This document shows, one piece after another, positions 19,103 to 28,378 of a stretch of 64,000 bases of DNA (position 1 is the first letter of the stretch; the number at the start of each line of letters is the position of its first letter). The notes beneath the pieces were generated by a model. That model saw only the letters and a program-made list of their open reading frames with translations. It did not search any database and was not told the DNA's origin. This DNA is from Kaistia geumhonensis (GTDB lineage: Bacteria; Pseudomonadota; Alphaproteobacteria; Rhizobiales; Kaistiaceae): positions 2,356,001 through 2,420,000 of the forward strand of contig NZ_JAUSWJ010000001.1 in the NCBI RefSeq assembly GCF_030815145.1. Reading direction: 5' to 3'. The position numbers were made by a program, and so were the translations under genes.

Positions 19103-20335
19103 ATGATGGAATCGTCGCCGCTCGGCGGCCGCGCCGTGCTTCTCGTCATCGGCGGGGGCATCGCCGCCTACAAGGCGCTCGATCTCATCCGCCGCCTCAA
19201 GGAGCGCGGCGCCGCGGTGACCGTCGTCATGACGGCGGCGGCGCAACAGTTCGTGACGCCGCTCGCCGCCGGGGCGCTCGCCGGCGGACGCGTCCATACC
19301 GATCTCTTCGACCGCGAGGCCGAGCACGATATCGGCCATATCCGCCTCGCGCGCGCCGCTGACCTCGTGATCCTCGCGCCCGCGACAGCCGACCGGCTCG
19401 CGCGCATGGCGACCGGTCTCGGCGACGACCTGGCCGGCGCCGTGCTGCTCGCCGCCCGCGCCAAGGTCCTCGCGGCCCCGGCCATGAACCCGGCGATGTG
19501 GTCCCATCCCGCGACACGTCGCAATGTCGAGCAGCTCACGGCGGACGGCGTCGCCTTTGTCGGTCCCGAGGCCGGCGAGATGGCCGAGAGCGGCGAAGCC
19601 GGGCTCGGGCGCATGAGCGAGCCGCTCGCCATCGTCGCGGCGGCCGAGGCGATGCTGGAGCCAGGCGCGCGGCGTCTCGCGGGGCGGCATGTTCTGGTGA
19701 CCGCCGGGCCGACCCATGAGCCGATCGATCCGGTCCGCTACATCGCCAACCGCTCGTCGGGCCGGCAGGGCTTCGCCATCGCCACCGCGGCCGCAGCGGA
19801 GGGCGCGCGCGTCACGCTGGTGCATGGCCCGGTCGCCATCGCCCCGCCCAGGGGCGTCAAGGCGGTCAGCGTCGAGACGGCTCGCGAGATGCTGGCGGCA
19901 GCCGAAGCCGCGCTCCCCGCCGACATCGCCGTCTTCGCCGCGGCGGTCGCCGACTGGCGGCCGGTCGCCGAGGCTGCGGGCAAGATCAAGAAGGACGGCA
20001 GCGGCAGCGTCCCGGCGCTGGCGCTCGCCGAGAACCCGGACATCCTCGCGGCCATCGCGCACCGGGCGGAAGGTCGGCCCGGCCTCGTCGTCGGCTTCGC
20101 AGCCGAGACGGACGATCTCCTCGCCCATGCCGGCGCCAAGCTCGCGAGAAAGGGCGCGGACGTGATCGTCGCCAACGACGTCTCGCCCGGCACCGGCATC
20201 ATGGGCGGCGCCGAAAACGAGGTGGTTCTGGTCACGACGGGCGGCACCGAGCGCTGGCCGCGTCTCGGCAAGGACGAGGTCGCCCGCCGGCTCGTCCACT
20301 GGATGGCGGATCACCTGCCGGAGCCCCGGCCATGA
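19103..20335 (+). CDS. coaBC: Phosphopantothenoylcysteine decarboxylase/phosphopantothenate-cysteine ligase
   Basis: A bifunctional coenzyme A enzyme (410 aa). The N-terminal flavoprotein CoaC domain has GGGIAAYKALDLIRRL, the FMN/substrate segment APAMNPAMW and the conserved HIRLARAADLVILAPATA region. The CoaB domain starts near residue 196 (VLVTAGPTHEPIDPVRYI, then NRSSGRQG). The 4-nt overlap with the following DUF4105 gene shows tight coupling. Confidence 0.95.
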   Translation: MMESSPLGGRAVLLVIGGGIAAYKALDLIRRLKERGAAVTVVMTAAAQQFVTPLAAGALAGGRVHTDLFDREAEHDIGHIRLARAADLVILAPATADRLARMATGLGDDLAGAVLLAARAKVLAAPAMNPAMWSHPATRRNVEQLTADGVAFVGPEAGEMAESGEAGLGRMSEPLAIVAAAEAMLEPGARRLAGRHVLVTAGPTHEPIDPVRYIANRSSGRQGFAIATAAAAEGARVTLVHGPVAIAPPRGVKAVSVETAREMLAAAEAALPADIAVFAAAVADWRPVAEAAGKIKKDGSGSVPALALAENPDILAAIAHRAEGRPGLVVGFAAETDDLLAHAGAKLARKGADVIVANDVSPGTGIMGGAENEVVLVTTGGTERWPRLGKDEVARRLVHWMADHLPEPRP

Positions 20336-21366
20336 GACTGCTCCTGCGCGCCCTGAAGCGGCTTCTGCTGGCGCTCGTCGTCCTCGCCTCCGGCGCATGG
20401 GTCGCCCTCGCCTTCGCCTTCCAGCTTCCGTTCGGCGAGCGGCTCACCGTCGCCGCGATCGTCGTCTGGGCGCTGTTCGTGATCGCGATCGCGCTCAACG
20501 AACTGGTGCGGCCAACCTGGCGCTCCCGCGTGCTCTATCTCGTCGCCCTTGTCGGCGTGGCCGCCTGGTATTCGACCATTCGCCCGTCCAACGACCGCGC
20601 CTGGGCCGAGGCGGTCGAGCACGGCGTCACCGGCACGATCGACGGCGACATCGTCACGCTCCAGAATGTGCGGGATTTCGACTGGCGCTCCGAGGTCGAT
20701 GTCACGCCGCGCTGGCAGACGCGGCGCTACGACCTCGCGAAGCTCAGCTCGGTCGACCTGATCCTCGCCTATTGGGACGGCCCGGCGCTCGCCCACACCA
20801 TCGTCTCGTTCGGCTTCTCGACCGGCGATCACATCGCCTTCTCGGCGGAGATCCGGCCGGAGGTGAACGAGTCCTTCTCGGCGATCGGCGGCTTCTTCCG
20901 CATGTTCGAGCTGGTGCTGATCGGGGCCGACGAGCGCGACGTCGTGCGCCTGCGCACCACCATCCGCGGCGAAGACGTCTATCTCTATCCGCTCGCGATG
21001 CCGCAGCCGGCGATGCGGGCCCTGTTCATGTCCTTCGTCGATCTCGGCAACGATCTCGCCGCGACGCCGCGCTTCTACAACACGATCACCACCAACTGCA
21101 CGACGGTCATCTTCCGCCTCGTGCAGGCACTCGATCCGGGCGGACTTCCCTTCGACTGGCGCATCCTCGTCTCGGGCTTCCTGCCCGGCTACATCTTCGA
21201 CCGGCAGGACCATCCGCCCGGCATGACGCTGGAGCAGTTCCGCGCCAACGCCTCCATTTCGGAGCGCGGCCGCGCCGCCGGCGCGGCGCTCGATTTCTCC
21301 TCGCGCATCCGCGCCCCGACCCCGGCCGTGCCCGCGACGCCCGCGCCAGAGACCCCGACTCCATGA
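20332..21366 (+). CDS. DUF4105 domain membrane protein (Lnb N-terminal periplasmic domain type)
   Basis: A 344-aa protein with three N-terminal membrane helices (about residues 8-30, 38-57 and 66-80) and a periplasmic domain. Two conserved polar points suit a cysteine-type acyl or amide enzyme: His155 in LAHTIVSFGF and Cys256 in TTNCTTVIF. I place it in DUF4105; from memory a DUF4105 protein, Lnb, has been reported as a lipoprotein N-acyltransferase in Bacteroides. Whether this alphaproteobacterial form does the same is unknown. It overlaps coaBC and dut by 4 nt each. Confidence 0.75.
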   Translation: MRLLLRALKRLLLALVVLASGAWVALAFAFQLPFGERLTVAAIVVWALFVIAIALNELVRPTWRSRVLYLVALVGVAAWYSTIRPSNDRAWAEAVEHGVTGTIDGDIVTLQNVRDFDWRSEVDVTPRWQTRRYDLAKLSSVDLILAYWDGPALAHTIVSFGFSTGDHIAFSAEIRPEVNESFSAIGGFFRMFELVLIGADERDVVRLRTTIRGEDVYLYPLAMPQPAMRALFMSFVDLGNDLAATPRFYNTITTNCTTVIFRLVQALDPGGLPFDWRILVSGFLPGYIFDRQDHPPGMTLEQFRANASISERGRAAGAALDFSSRIRAPTPAVPATPAPETPTP

Positions 21367-21839
21367 CGGCACCGATCATCGAGCTGAAGATCCTCGACCC
21401 CCGGCTGGAAGCCTGGGGGCCGCCGGCCTTCCAGAGCGCCGCCGCCGCGGCCGTCGACCTGCGCGCCTGCATCGACGCGCCGCTGGCGATCGAGGCCGGC
21501 GCGCCCGCGGTGCTCGTGCCCGCCGGCTTCGCGCTCCATATCCGCGATCCGCTGCTCTGCGCCGTCATCCTTCCCCGCTCGGGCCTCGGCCACAAGCAGG
21601 GGCTGGTGCTCGGCAATGGCAGCGGCCTGATCGACGCCGACTATCAGGGGCCGATCCTCGTGAGCCTGGTGAACCGCAACCCGCCGGGCAGCCCGCCGGT
21701 TCTGGTCGAGCCCGGAGCGCGCATCGCGCAGATGCTGTTCCTGCCCATCGTGCGTCCCGTCTTCACGCTGGTCGAGGCGTTCGGCGACGCGACCGAGCGA
21801 GGCGCGGGCGGCTTCGGCTCGACCGGCACGGCCGGGTGA
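21363..21839 (+). CDS. dut: dUTP diphosphatase
   Basis: A trimeric dUTPase (158 aa) that hydrolyses dUTP to dUMP. The five motifs can be followed: [39 protein letters not shown] (catalytic Asp region), GARIAQMLF and the C-terminal [10 protein letters not shown] flap. The start ATG overlaps the DUF4105 stop. Being downstream of coaBC is a common bacterial linkage. Confidence 0.95.
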   Translation: MTAPIIELKILDPRLEAWGPPAFQSAAAAAVDLRACIDAPLAIEAGAPAVLVPAGFALHIRDPLLCAVILPRSGLGHKQGLVLGNGSGLIDADYQGPILVSLVNRNPPGSPPVLVEPGARIAQMLFLPIVRPVFTLVEAFGDATERGAGGFGSTGTAG

Positions 21840-21891
21840 ACTAGTCTCGCTCACCCGCAGCGCGCCTGCCCCGATCCGCAAAGGAACAGCC

Positions 21892-22863
<972 letters not shown>

Positions 22864-22864
22864 G

Positions 22865-23254
22865 GTGATCCGCATCGCGCGGCTCGATCATCTGGTGCTG
22901 ACGGTCGGCAGCATCGAGGCGTCGATCCGCTTCTATCGCGACGTGCTCGGCATGGAGGAGATCACCTTCGCAGCCGGGCGCAAGGCGCTGCGCTTCGGCC
23001 GCCAGCAGATCAACCTCCATGAAGCCGGCCGAGAGTTCGAGCCGAAGGCGGCGCGACCAGCGCCGGGATCGGCCGATCTCTGCTTCATCGTCGAGACGCC
23101 ACTCGATGCGCTCGCCGCGCATCTCGCGCGGAGCGGCATCGCGATCGAACTCGGTCCTGTGCCGCGCGAGGGCGCCAGCGGCGCCTTCACCTCGCTCTAT
23201 TTCCGTGATCCCGACGGCAATCTCGTGGAATTGTCGGTGCTCGCAGCGGCCTGA
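22865..23254 (+). CDS. VOC-family (glyoxalase-like) protein
   Basis: A 129-aa single vicinal-oxygen-chelate unit pair: DHLVLTVGSIEASIRFYRDV at the start and YFRDPDGNLVELSVL at the end supply the usual His and Glu metal ligands. The start is GTG at 22865, one base after the cysK stop, so it is co-translated. Resembles ring-cleavage/glyoxalase or fosfomycin-resistance type members; the substrate is unknown. Confidence 0.88.
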   Translation: MIRIARLDHLVLTVGSIEASIRFYRDVLGMEEITFAAGRKALRFGRQQINLHEAGREFEPKAARPAPGSADLCFIVETPLDALAAHLARSGIAIELGPVPREGASGAFTSLYFRDPDGNLVELSVLAAA

Positions 23255-23257
23255 TCG

Positions 23258-24094
23258 TCAGGGCCGGCCCGCATGGGCGACCGGTACCCGCGCCGCCAGC
23301 ACGCGGCCGGTCGGCCCGGTGCGGCCGATCGCCTGCGGCCCCTGCCAGTCGGCGGCGACGATGAAGAGCGTCCGACCGTCCTCGCCGCCGAGCATGCAGG
23401 CGAAGCAGCCGCGATCGACATCGATGCGCTCGGCGATCGATCCGTCCGGCAGGACGCGGACGCAGCAGCGGCCGGGCACATCGGCGAACCACACGGCGCC
23501 CTCGGCGTCCATGCTGATGCCGTCGGGATGAAACCCCGGCAAGACCGCATGGGGCCGGCGCCCGTCGAGCGAGCCATCGCTCCCGATGGCGAAGGAGGTG
23601 AGCCGGCTTCCATACGATTCGGCGAGGACGAGCATCGTCCCCGCGCCGTCGATCGCCATGCCGTTGGGGAAGGCGACGTCGTCCGCTTCCTGCCGTACAC
23701 TCCCGTCCGGTCCGACCGACGCGACGAGCCCGGGACGGAATTCGCCGCCGGGGAAATCGAAGCCGATGGTGTTCACATAGAGCCGGCCGGAGCCGTCGGC
23801 GACGATCTCGTTCCATGGCTTCGGCGAGAGCGAGGCGAGATCGGCATGGCGGGCGAAGCCGCCGTCCTGCCGCCGGATGGAGAGCGTCGTTCCCGCGAGG
23901 AGGGCCATGCGGCCGTCGGGCAGGAAATCGAACGAGAACGGGATCGCGTCGATGCTCGCGAGCACCTCGACCCGTCCGTCGTCGTCGATCGCGAGCAGCT
24001 TGCGCGCCCCCCAGTCGGAAAGATGGAGTCGTCCATCATGCCAACGCGGCGACTCGCCGAGTTGCAGACCCTCCGCCACCAGCCTCGGTTCCAT
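23258..24094 (-). CDS. SMP-30/gluconolactonase-family protein
   Basis: A 278-aa six-bladed beta-propeller. It has the family entry GLQLGESPRWHDGRLHLSDW (metal Glu), the internal PFSFDFLPDGRM, WNEIVADGSGRLYV (metal Asn) and HPDGISMDAEGAVWFAD (metal Asp). Such enzymes open sugar-acid lactones. GGGAGGA lies before the ATG at 24094. It is divergent from the Gfo/Idh/MocA and SDR genes, which suits a sugar dehydrogenase-lactonase pathway; the exact sugar is not evident. Confidence 0.85.
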   Translation of the reverse strand: MEPRLVAEGLQLGESPRWHDGRLHLSDWGARKLLAIDDDGRVEVLASIDAIPFSFDFLPDGRMALLAGTTLSIRRQDGGFARHADLASLSPKPWNEIVADGSGRLYVNTIGFDFPGGEFRPGLVASVGPDGSVRQEADDVAFPNGMAIDGAGTMLVLAESYGSRLTSFAIGSDGSLDGRRPHAVLPGFHPDGISMDAEGAVWFADVPGRCCVRVLPDGSIAERIDVDRGCFACMLGGEDGRTLFIVAADWQGPQAIGRTGPTGRVLAARVPVAHAGRP

Positions 24095-24214
24095 GCGGTC
24101 CTCCCGTCTGCGGCGCCCATCGATCGCCGGTTCCCGATCAAGGACGAAGGACGGCGAACGCAACCGACAGCATATCCGGACATACCGGTGCCTGCCGCCG
24201 ACGCTGCGGCAAAT

Positions 24215-24235
24215 GCGTCACGTTTCTGACGGGCG
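24215..24235. promoter_or_regulatory. Possible operator dyad in a divergent sugar-gene promoter region
   Basis: CGTCA and TGACG face each other across CGTTTC, extended by TGCG on one side and CGCA on the other with two intervening bases. It lies in the 235-bp gap between the divergent lactonase and oxidoreductase genes. It is only a candidate operator; no regulator gene is nearby. Confidence 0.3.
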
Positions 24236-24329
24236 CACCACAGCCGTCTGGAATGTTTCGGCCTCCTGACGTTAAGTGGGGAACCGGCCGTCCGGCAAAT
24301 GAGACGGCCAGATCGCATCGGGAGGCAAC

Positions 24330-25376
24330 ATGCGACTGCTCATTCTTGGAACGGGGGGCATGGCCAATGCCCATGCCCGCAATTTCAGCGCGATCGAGGG
24401 CGTCAGCATCGTCGGCGGCGTCGACGTGGTGCCGGAGAGGCTCGCGGCCTTCTGTGCCGAGCACGGGATCGAGCGCAGCTTCACCTCGGTGGAGGAGGCG
24501 CTGGCCTGGGGCGAATTCGACGCGGTGGCCAATGTGACGCCGGACCGCATCCATCACCCGACCACCATGCTCGCCATCGCCGCCGGCAAGCATGTCTTCT
24601 GCGAGAAGCCGCTCGCCACCGACGCGACGCTCGCCATGGAGATGACCGAGGCGATCGAGGCCTCGGGCAAGGTCGGCATGGTCAACTTCACCTATCGCAA
24701 CTCGCCGGCGCTGCAGAAGGGCCGCCAGATGGTTCTGGACGGCGCCGTCGGCGCGGTGCGCCATGTCGAGGCCTCGCATCTCCAGAGCTGGCTGGTCGGC
24801 AACGCCTGGGGCGACTGGAAGAGCGAGAGCAAGTGGCTGTGGCGTCTCTCGAAGAAGCATGGCTCCAACGGCGCGCTCGGCGATATCGGCATCCACATCG
24901 TCGACTTCACGTCCTACGGCTCCGGCCTCGATGTCGCGCATGTGTTCGGCCGCCTGAAGACCTTCGACAAGGCGCCGGGCAACCGGATCGGGGAATACGA
25001 CCTCGACGCCAATGACAGCTTCACGATGAATGTCGACTTCAGCACCGGCGCCATCGGCACCATCCAGGCGACCCGCACCGCCGCCGGCCAACTCGACCAG
25101 CTTCGGCTGCGCGTCTATGGCGAGAAGGGCTCGATCGAGATCGTCTACGACACCGGCAAGTCGTCGCTTCGCGCCTGCATCGGCGAGGACGTGAACACCG
25201 CCACCTGGCGCGATGTCGAATTCGAGCCGGTCGAGACCAACTATCAGCGCTTCGTCGCCGCCGTGCGCGACGGCAAGACACAGGAGCCCTCGTTCCGCCG
25301 CGCCGCGACGATCCAGAAGGTGCTGGACGCGGCAATGCGCTCCAACGAGACGCATCGCGACGAAGCGATCGCCTGA
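24330..25376 (+). CDS. Gfo/Idh/MocA-family oxidoreductase
   Basis: An NAD(P)-dependent sugar or inositol dehydrogenase-like protein (348 aa). The N-terminal Rossmann fold reads LLILGTGGMANAHARNFSAI; the family motif HVFCEKPLATD (catalytic Lys) follows near residue 90-100, and GALGDIGIHIVDFTSYG supplies the conserved Asp and His. GGGAGGC precedes the ATG. The SDR gene follows 96 bp later. Substrate unknown. Confidence 0.9.
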   Translation: MRLLILGTGGMANAHARNFSAIEGVSIVGGVDVVPERLAAFCAEHGIERSFTSVEEALAWGEFDAVANVTPDRIHHPTTMLAIAAGKHVFCEKPLATDATLAMEMTEAIEASGKVGMVNFTYRNSPALQKGRQMVLDGAVGAVRHVEASHLQSWLVGNAWGDWKSESKWLWRLSKKHGSNGALGDIGIHIVDFTSYGSGLDVAHVFGRLKTFDKAPGNRIGEYDLDANDSFTMNVDFSTGAIGTIQATRTAAGQLDQLRLRVYGEKGSIEIVYDTGKSSLRACIGEDVNTATWRDVEFEPVETNYQRFVAAVRDGKTQEPSFRRAATIQKVLDAAMRSNETHRDEAIA

Positions 25377-25472
25377 GCCGAGCCGCTTCGGCGGCGCAAC
25401 CTTCCAGCGCCTGGCCGCCCGCGCGGCCGGCCCTTCCCCATGCACGACCCGGAACAAGGACACGAGAGCAAC

Positions 25473-26234
25473 ATGTCGACCGGCGCCATCTATCCGAGCC
25501 TCAGGGACCGTACCGTCGTCGTCACCGGCGGCGGCAGCGGCATCGGCGAATCGATCGTCCGCCATTTCGTCGCCCAGGGCTCGAAAGTCGGCTTTCTCGA
25601 TATCAACCGCGAAGCCTCTGAGGCGCTGGTCGCCGAGCTCGCGCCCCAGGGCACGGTGCGGTTCGAGCATTGCGACCTGCGCGACATCGCCGCGCTGCGC
25701 GCCTCGATCGCCAATATCCGTGCCGCCTATGGCCCGGTGACGATCCTCGTCAACAACGCGGCGCATGACGAGCGGCACAAGCTCGAGGACGTGACGCCCG
25801 AATATTGGGACGACCGCATCCACGTCAATCTCCGCCACCAGTTCTTCGCTGCGCAGGCGGTGGCCGAGGACATGAAGGCGGCCGGACGCGGCGCGATCAT
25901 CAATCTCGGCTCGATCAGCTGGATGATCGGCATGGGCGGCATGGCCGGCTACACGGCGTCGAAATCGGCCGTGCTGGGCCTCACCCGCAGCCTGGCGCGC
26001 GATCTCGGCCCGTTCAACATCCGCGTCTGCTCGGTGCTGCCCGGCTGGGTGATGACCCAGCGCCAGATCGATCTCTGGCTGACGCCGGAGGCGGAGGCGA
26101 CGATCATGGCCAGCCAGTGCCTGAAGCGGAAGCTCTATCCGGAGGACATCGCCCGCCCGGTGCTGTTCTTCGCTTCCGACGAGGCCGGCGCCTGCACCAA
26201 CCAGTCCTATGTGGTGGATGGCGGCTGGGTCTGA
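25473..26234 (+). CDS. Short-chain dehydrogenase/reductase
   Basis: A classical SDR (253 aa) with the cofactor motif TGGGSGIGESIV, the structural NNAAHDERH segment, catalytic Ser in NLGSISWMIG, YTASKSA (Tyr-x3-Lys) and the C-terminal ACTNQSYVVDGGWV typical of sugar or polyol dehydrogenases. I chose ATG 25473 (MSTGAIYPSL), which has AAGGA upstream; an ATG at 25440 would add 11 unlikely residues. Probably in an operon with the Gfo/Idh/MocA gene. Confidence 0.9.
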   Translation: MSTGAIYPSLRDRTVVVTGGGSGIGESIVRHFVAQGSKVGFLDINREASEALVAELAPQGTVRFEHCDLRDIAALRASIANIRAAYGPVTILVNNAAHDERHKLEDVTPEYWDDRIHVNLRHQFFAAQAVAEDMKAAGRGAIINLGSISWMIGMGGMAGYTASKSAVLGLTRSLARDLGPFNIRVCSVLPGWVMTQRQIDLWLTPEAEATIMASQCLKRKLYPEDIARPVLFFASDEAGACTNQSYVVDGGWV

Positions 26235-26255
26235 GAGACCGCCCGGCCTCTCCGC

Positions 26256-26669
26256 TCAGTCGAGCGAGAAGCCCGAGGGGAGCAGCTCGGCGATGGTGAA
26301 GGCCTGGCCCTTCCCCGCCGGGTCGTAGCACTCGATCACCGTTGCGCGGGTCGAGAATTCGCGCAGCCGCTGGCGGCAGCCGCCGCAGGGCGTGCAGACG
26401 ATGCCGCCGTCGACGCGGTCGGCGACCACCATCACCGCCGCGATGCGGCGCCCGGCCGGCTCGGAGGCGGCGCTCACCATGGCGCCGATCGCCGAGGTCT
26501 CGGCGCACCAGCCCTCCGGAAAGGACGCGTTCTCCACATTGGCGCCGACATAGATCCGCCCGTCCTCGGCCCGGATCGCCGCGCCGACATGGAAGCGCGA
26601 ATAGGGCGCGTGGGCATTGGCGCGCACGTCGCGGGCGAGGCGGTAGAGTTCGCTGTCCAAGAGCTGCAT
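26256..26669 (-). CDS. cdd: Cytidine deaminase
   Basis: A zinc enzyme of pyrimidine salvage (137 aa). The motif order is complete: APYSRFHVGAAI, NVENASFPEGWCAETSAI (first zinc Cys and catalytic Glu) and CTPCGGCRQRLREF (the other two zinc Cys). Start ATG 26669 (MQLLDSELYRL) matches the normal family start, although GGAGG directly abuts the ATG, an unusually short spacing. Convergent with the SDR gene (21-bp gap). Confidence 0.93.
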   Translation of the reverse strand: MQLLDSELYRLARDVRANAHAPYSRFHVGAAIRAEDGRIYVGANVENASFPEGWCAETSAIGAMVSAASEPAGRRIAAVMVVADRVDGGIVCTPCGGCRQRLREFSTRATVIECYDPAGKGQAFTIAELLPSGFSLD

Positions 26670-26878
26670 CCTCCATGCGGCCGGTGCGGGCCGCGCGGCG
26701 CAAGGAAGCCAGCCGCCCGCGAAGCCGTCAAGCGCCGCGGCAGCGGCGCCGGGCAACTGCCGCCAATTTGCGCCACGAGCCGATTTAGGCGGCAGCGCGG
26801 GCACTTTCCCCTTTTCTGCGGACCCCGATCTTTCTATCACTTGGCTGTGATCGAAACTGCGCGCGGAGGGGCAGCCGG

Positions 26879-27301
26879 GTGACCGACGGAGAGACGCCGA
26901 CGACGAGGCCCGCGAAACCGGCGCTGGCGCTGGTCGCCCATGACCAGAAGAAGGAGGCCATGGCCGCCTTCGCGCGGACCCATGTCGCGCGGCTCGCCGC
27001 CTTCGATCTCTATGCCACGGGGACGACCGGCGGCCGGATCATGGAAGCGGCGCCGTCGCTGCCCGTCACGCGTCTGAAGAGCGGCCCGCTCGGCGGCGAC
27101 CAGCAGATCGGCGCGCTGATCGCCGAGGGCCGCATCCAGGCGCTGATCTTCTTCGTCGACCCGCTGACGCCGATGCCGCACGATGTCGACGTCAAGGCGC
27201 TGACGCGGCTCGCCGAGCTCTACGACATCCCGATGGCGCTCAATCAGGCGACGGCCGAGCTCATCATCACCCATCCCGATTCCGTCGCGCGGCCGGCATG
27301 A
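26879..27301 (+). CDS. mgsA: Methylglyoxal synthase
   Basis: Converts dihydroxyacetone phosphate to methylglyoxal (140 aa). It shows [12 protein letters not shown] (phosphate-binding and active His region), [23 protein letters not shown] (catalytic Asp), [14 protein letters not shown] and [12 protein letters not shown]. The start is GTG at 26879 with GGAGGGG upstream. glk follows 30 bp later, so a glycolytic phosphate-relief enzyme is co-expressed with hexokinase activity. Confidence 0.94.
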   Translation: MTDGETPTTRPAKPALALVAHDQKKEAMAAFARTHVARLAAFDLYATGTTGGRIMEAAPSLPVTRLKSGPLGGDQQIGALIAEGRIQALIFFVDPLTPMPHDVDVKALTRLAELYDIPMALNQATAELIITHPDSVARPA

Positions 27302-27331
27302 CCGCCGCGCGCCCTCTCCGAACGAGACATC

Positions 27332-28366
27332 ATGGCTGACAGCACCACCGTTCGCGATCTGATGCCCTACCCGACCCTGATCGGCGATATCGGCGGCACC
27401 AATGCGCGCTTCGCCATCGTCTCGGACGCATCGGCATCGGCCGTGCGCTGCGCCGATGCCCGCACCGCGAGTTACCCGACCATCGACGATGCGATCGAGG
27501 CCACCGTGCTGCCGACGGCGCGTCCGCGTTCGGCGGTGCTGGCCGTGGCCGGTCCGGTCCAGGGCGACCGGGTTCCGCTCACCAACTGCCCGTGGGTCAT
27601 CGAGCCGAAACGGATGATCGAGCGGCTCGGCCTCGACGAGGTGCTGCTCATCAACGATTTCGAGGCGCAGGCCCTGGCGCTGCCGGCGCTCGGCGAGGAC
27701 GACGTGCTGAAGGTCGGCAATGGCGATGCGCTGCCGAATGCCGCCCGCGTCGCCGTCGGCCCCGGCACCGGCCTCGGCGCCGGGGCGCTGATCCAGGCGC
27801 GCGGCACCTGGTTCCCCGTCCCCGGCGAGGGCGGCCATATCGACCTCGCGCCCGTCTCGGAACGCGATTTCGCGGTCTGGCCGCATATCGAGGATCCGTT
27901 CGGCCGTGACCGGTTCCCGCGCATCGCCGGCGAGACCCTCCTGTGCGGCTCCGGCCTGCTGCGGCTCTATCGCGCGGTCGTCGCCGCGGATGGAGCGAAG
28001 GCGCGCTTCGACGATCCGGCCGAGATCACCGCCGCCGCGATGGAAGCCTCCGACGGCGCGGCCGAGGAGGCGCTGTCGCTCTTCTGCGTGCATCTCGGGC
28101 GGCTCGCGGGCAATCTCGCGCTCGTCTTCATGGCCCGCGGCGGCGTCTATCTGGCGGGCGGCATCGCCGCCAAGGTTGCGCCCTTCATCGCGCGGAGCGG
28201 CTTCCGCGATGCCTTCATCGACAAGGCGCCGCACGGCGCGCTGATGGACAAGATCCCGACCTTCGTGATGACGCATCCCGAGCCGGCGCTGGCCGGGCTC
28301 GCCGCCTATGCGCGCAATCCGGCGCTGTTCGGCGTCGCCACCGAGGGCCGCATCTGGCGGCGGTGA
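27332..28366 (+). CDS. glk: Glucokinase
   Basis: ROK-independent (bacterial type A) glucokinase of 344 aa. It has the ATP-binding LIGDIGGTNARFAIV near residue 15, the catalytic base segment LLINDFEAQALALP, FPVPGEGGHIDLAP and LCGSGLLRLYR. It phosphorylates glucose to glucose 6-phosphate in the cytoplasm. In an operon with mgsA; hrpB is convergent with a 12-bp gap. Confidence 0.94.
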   Translation: MADSTTVRDLMPYPTLIGDIGGTNARFAIVSDASASAVRCADARTASYPTIDDAIEATVLPTARPRSAVLAVAGPVQGDRVPLTNCPWVIEPKRMIERLGLDEVLLINDFEAQALALPALGEDDVLKVGNGDALPNAARVAVGPGTGLGAGALIQARGTWFPVPGEGGHIDLAPVSERDFAVWPHIEDPFGRDRFPRIAGETLLCGSGLLRLYRAVVAADGAKARFDDPAEITAAAMEASDGAAEEALSLFCVHLGRLAGNLALVFMARGGVYLAGGIAAKVAPFIARSGFRDAFIDKAPHGALMDKIPTFVMTHPEPALAGLAAYARNPALFGVATEGRIWRR

Positions 28367-28378
28367 GGAACGCCGGCG

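Noticed and set aside
16714-19161. An 815-codon minus-strand open frame opposite ubiE and ubiB
   Set aside because: Shadow of ubiE/ubiB with no recognisable motif.
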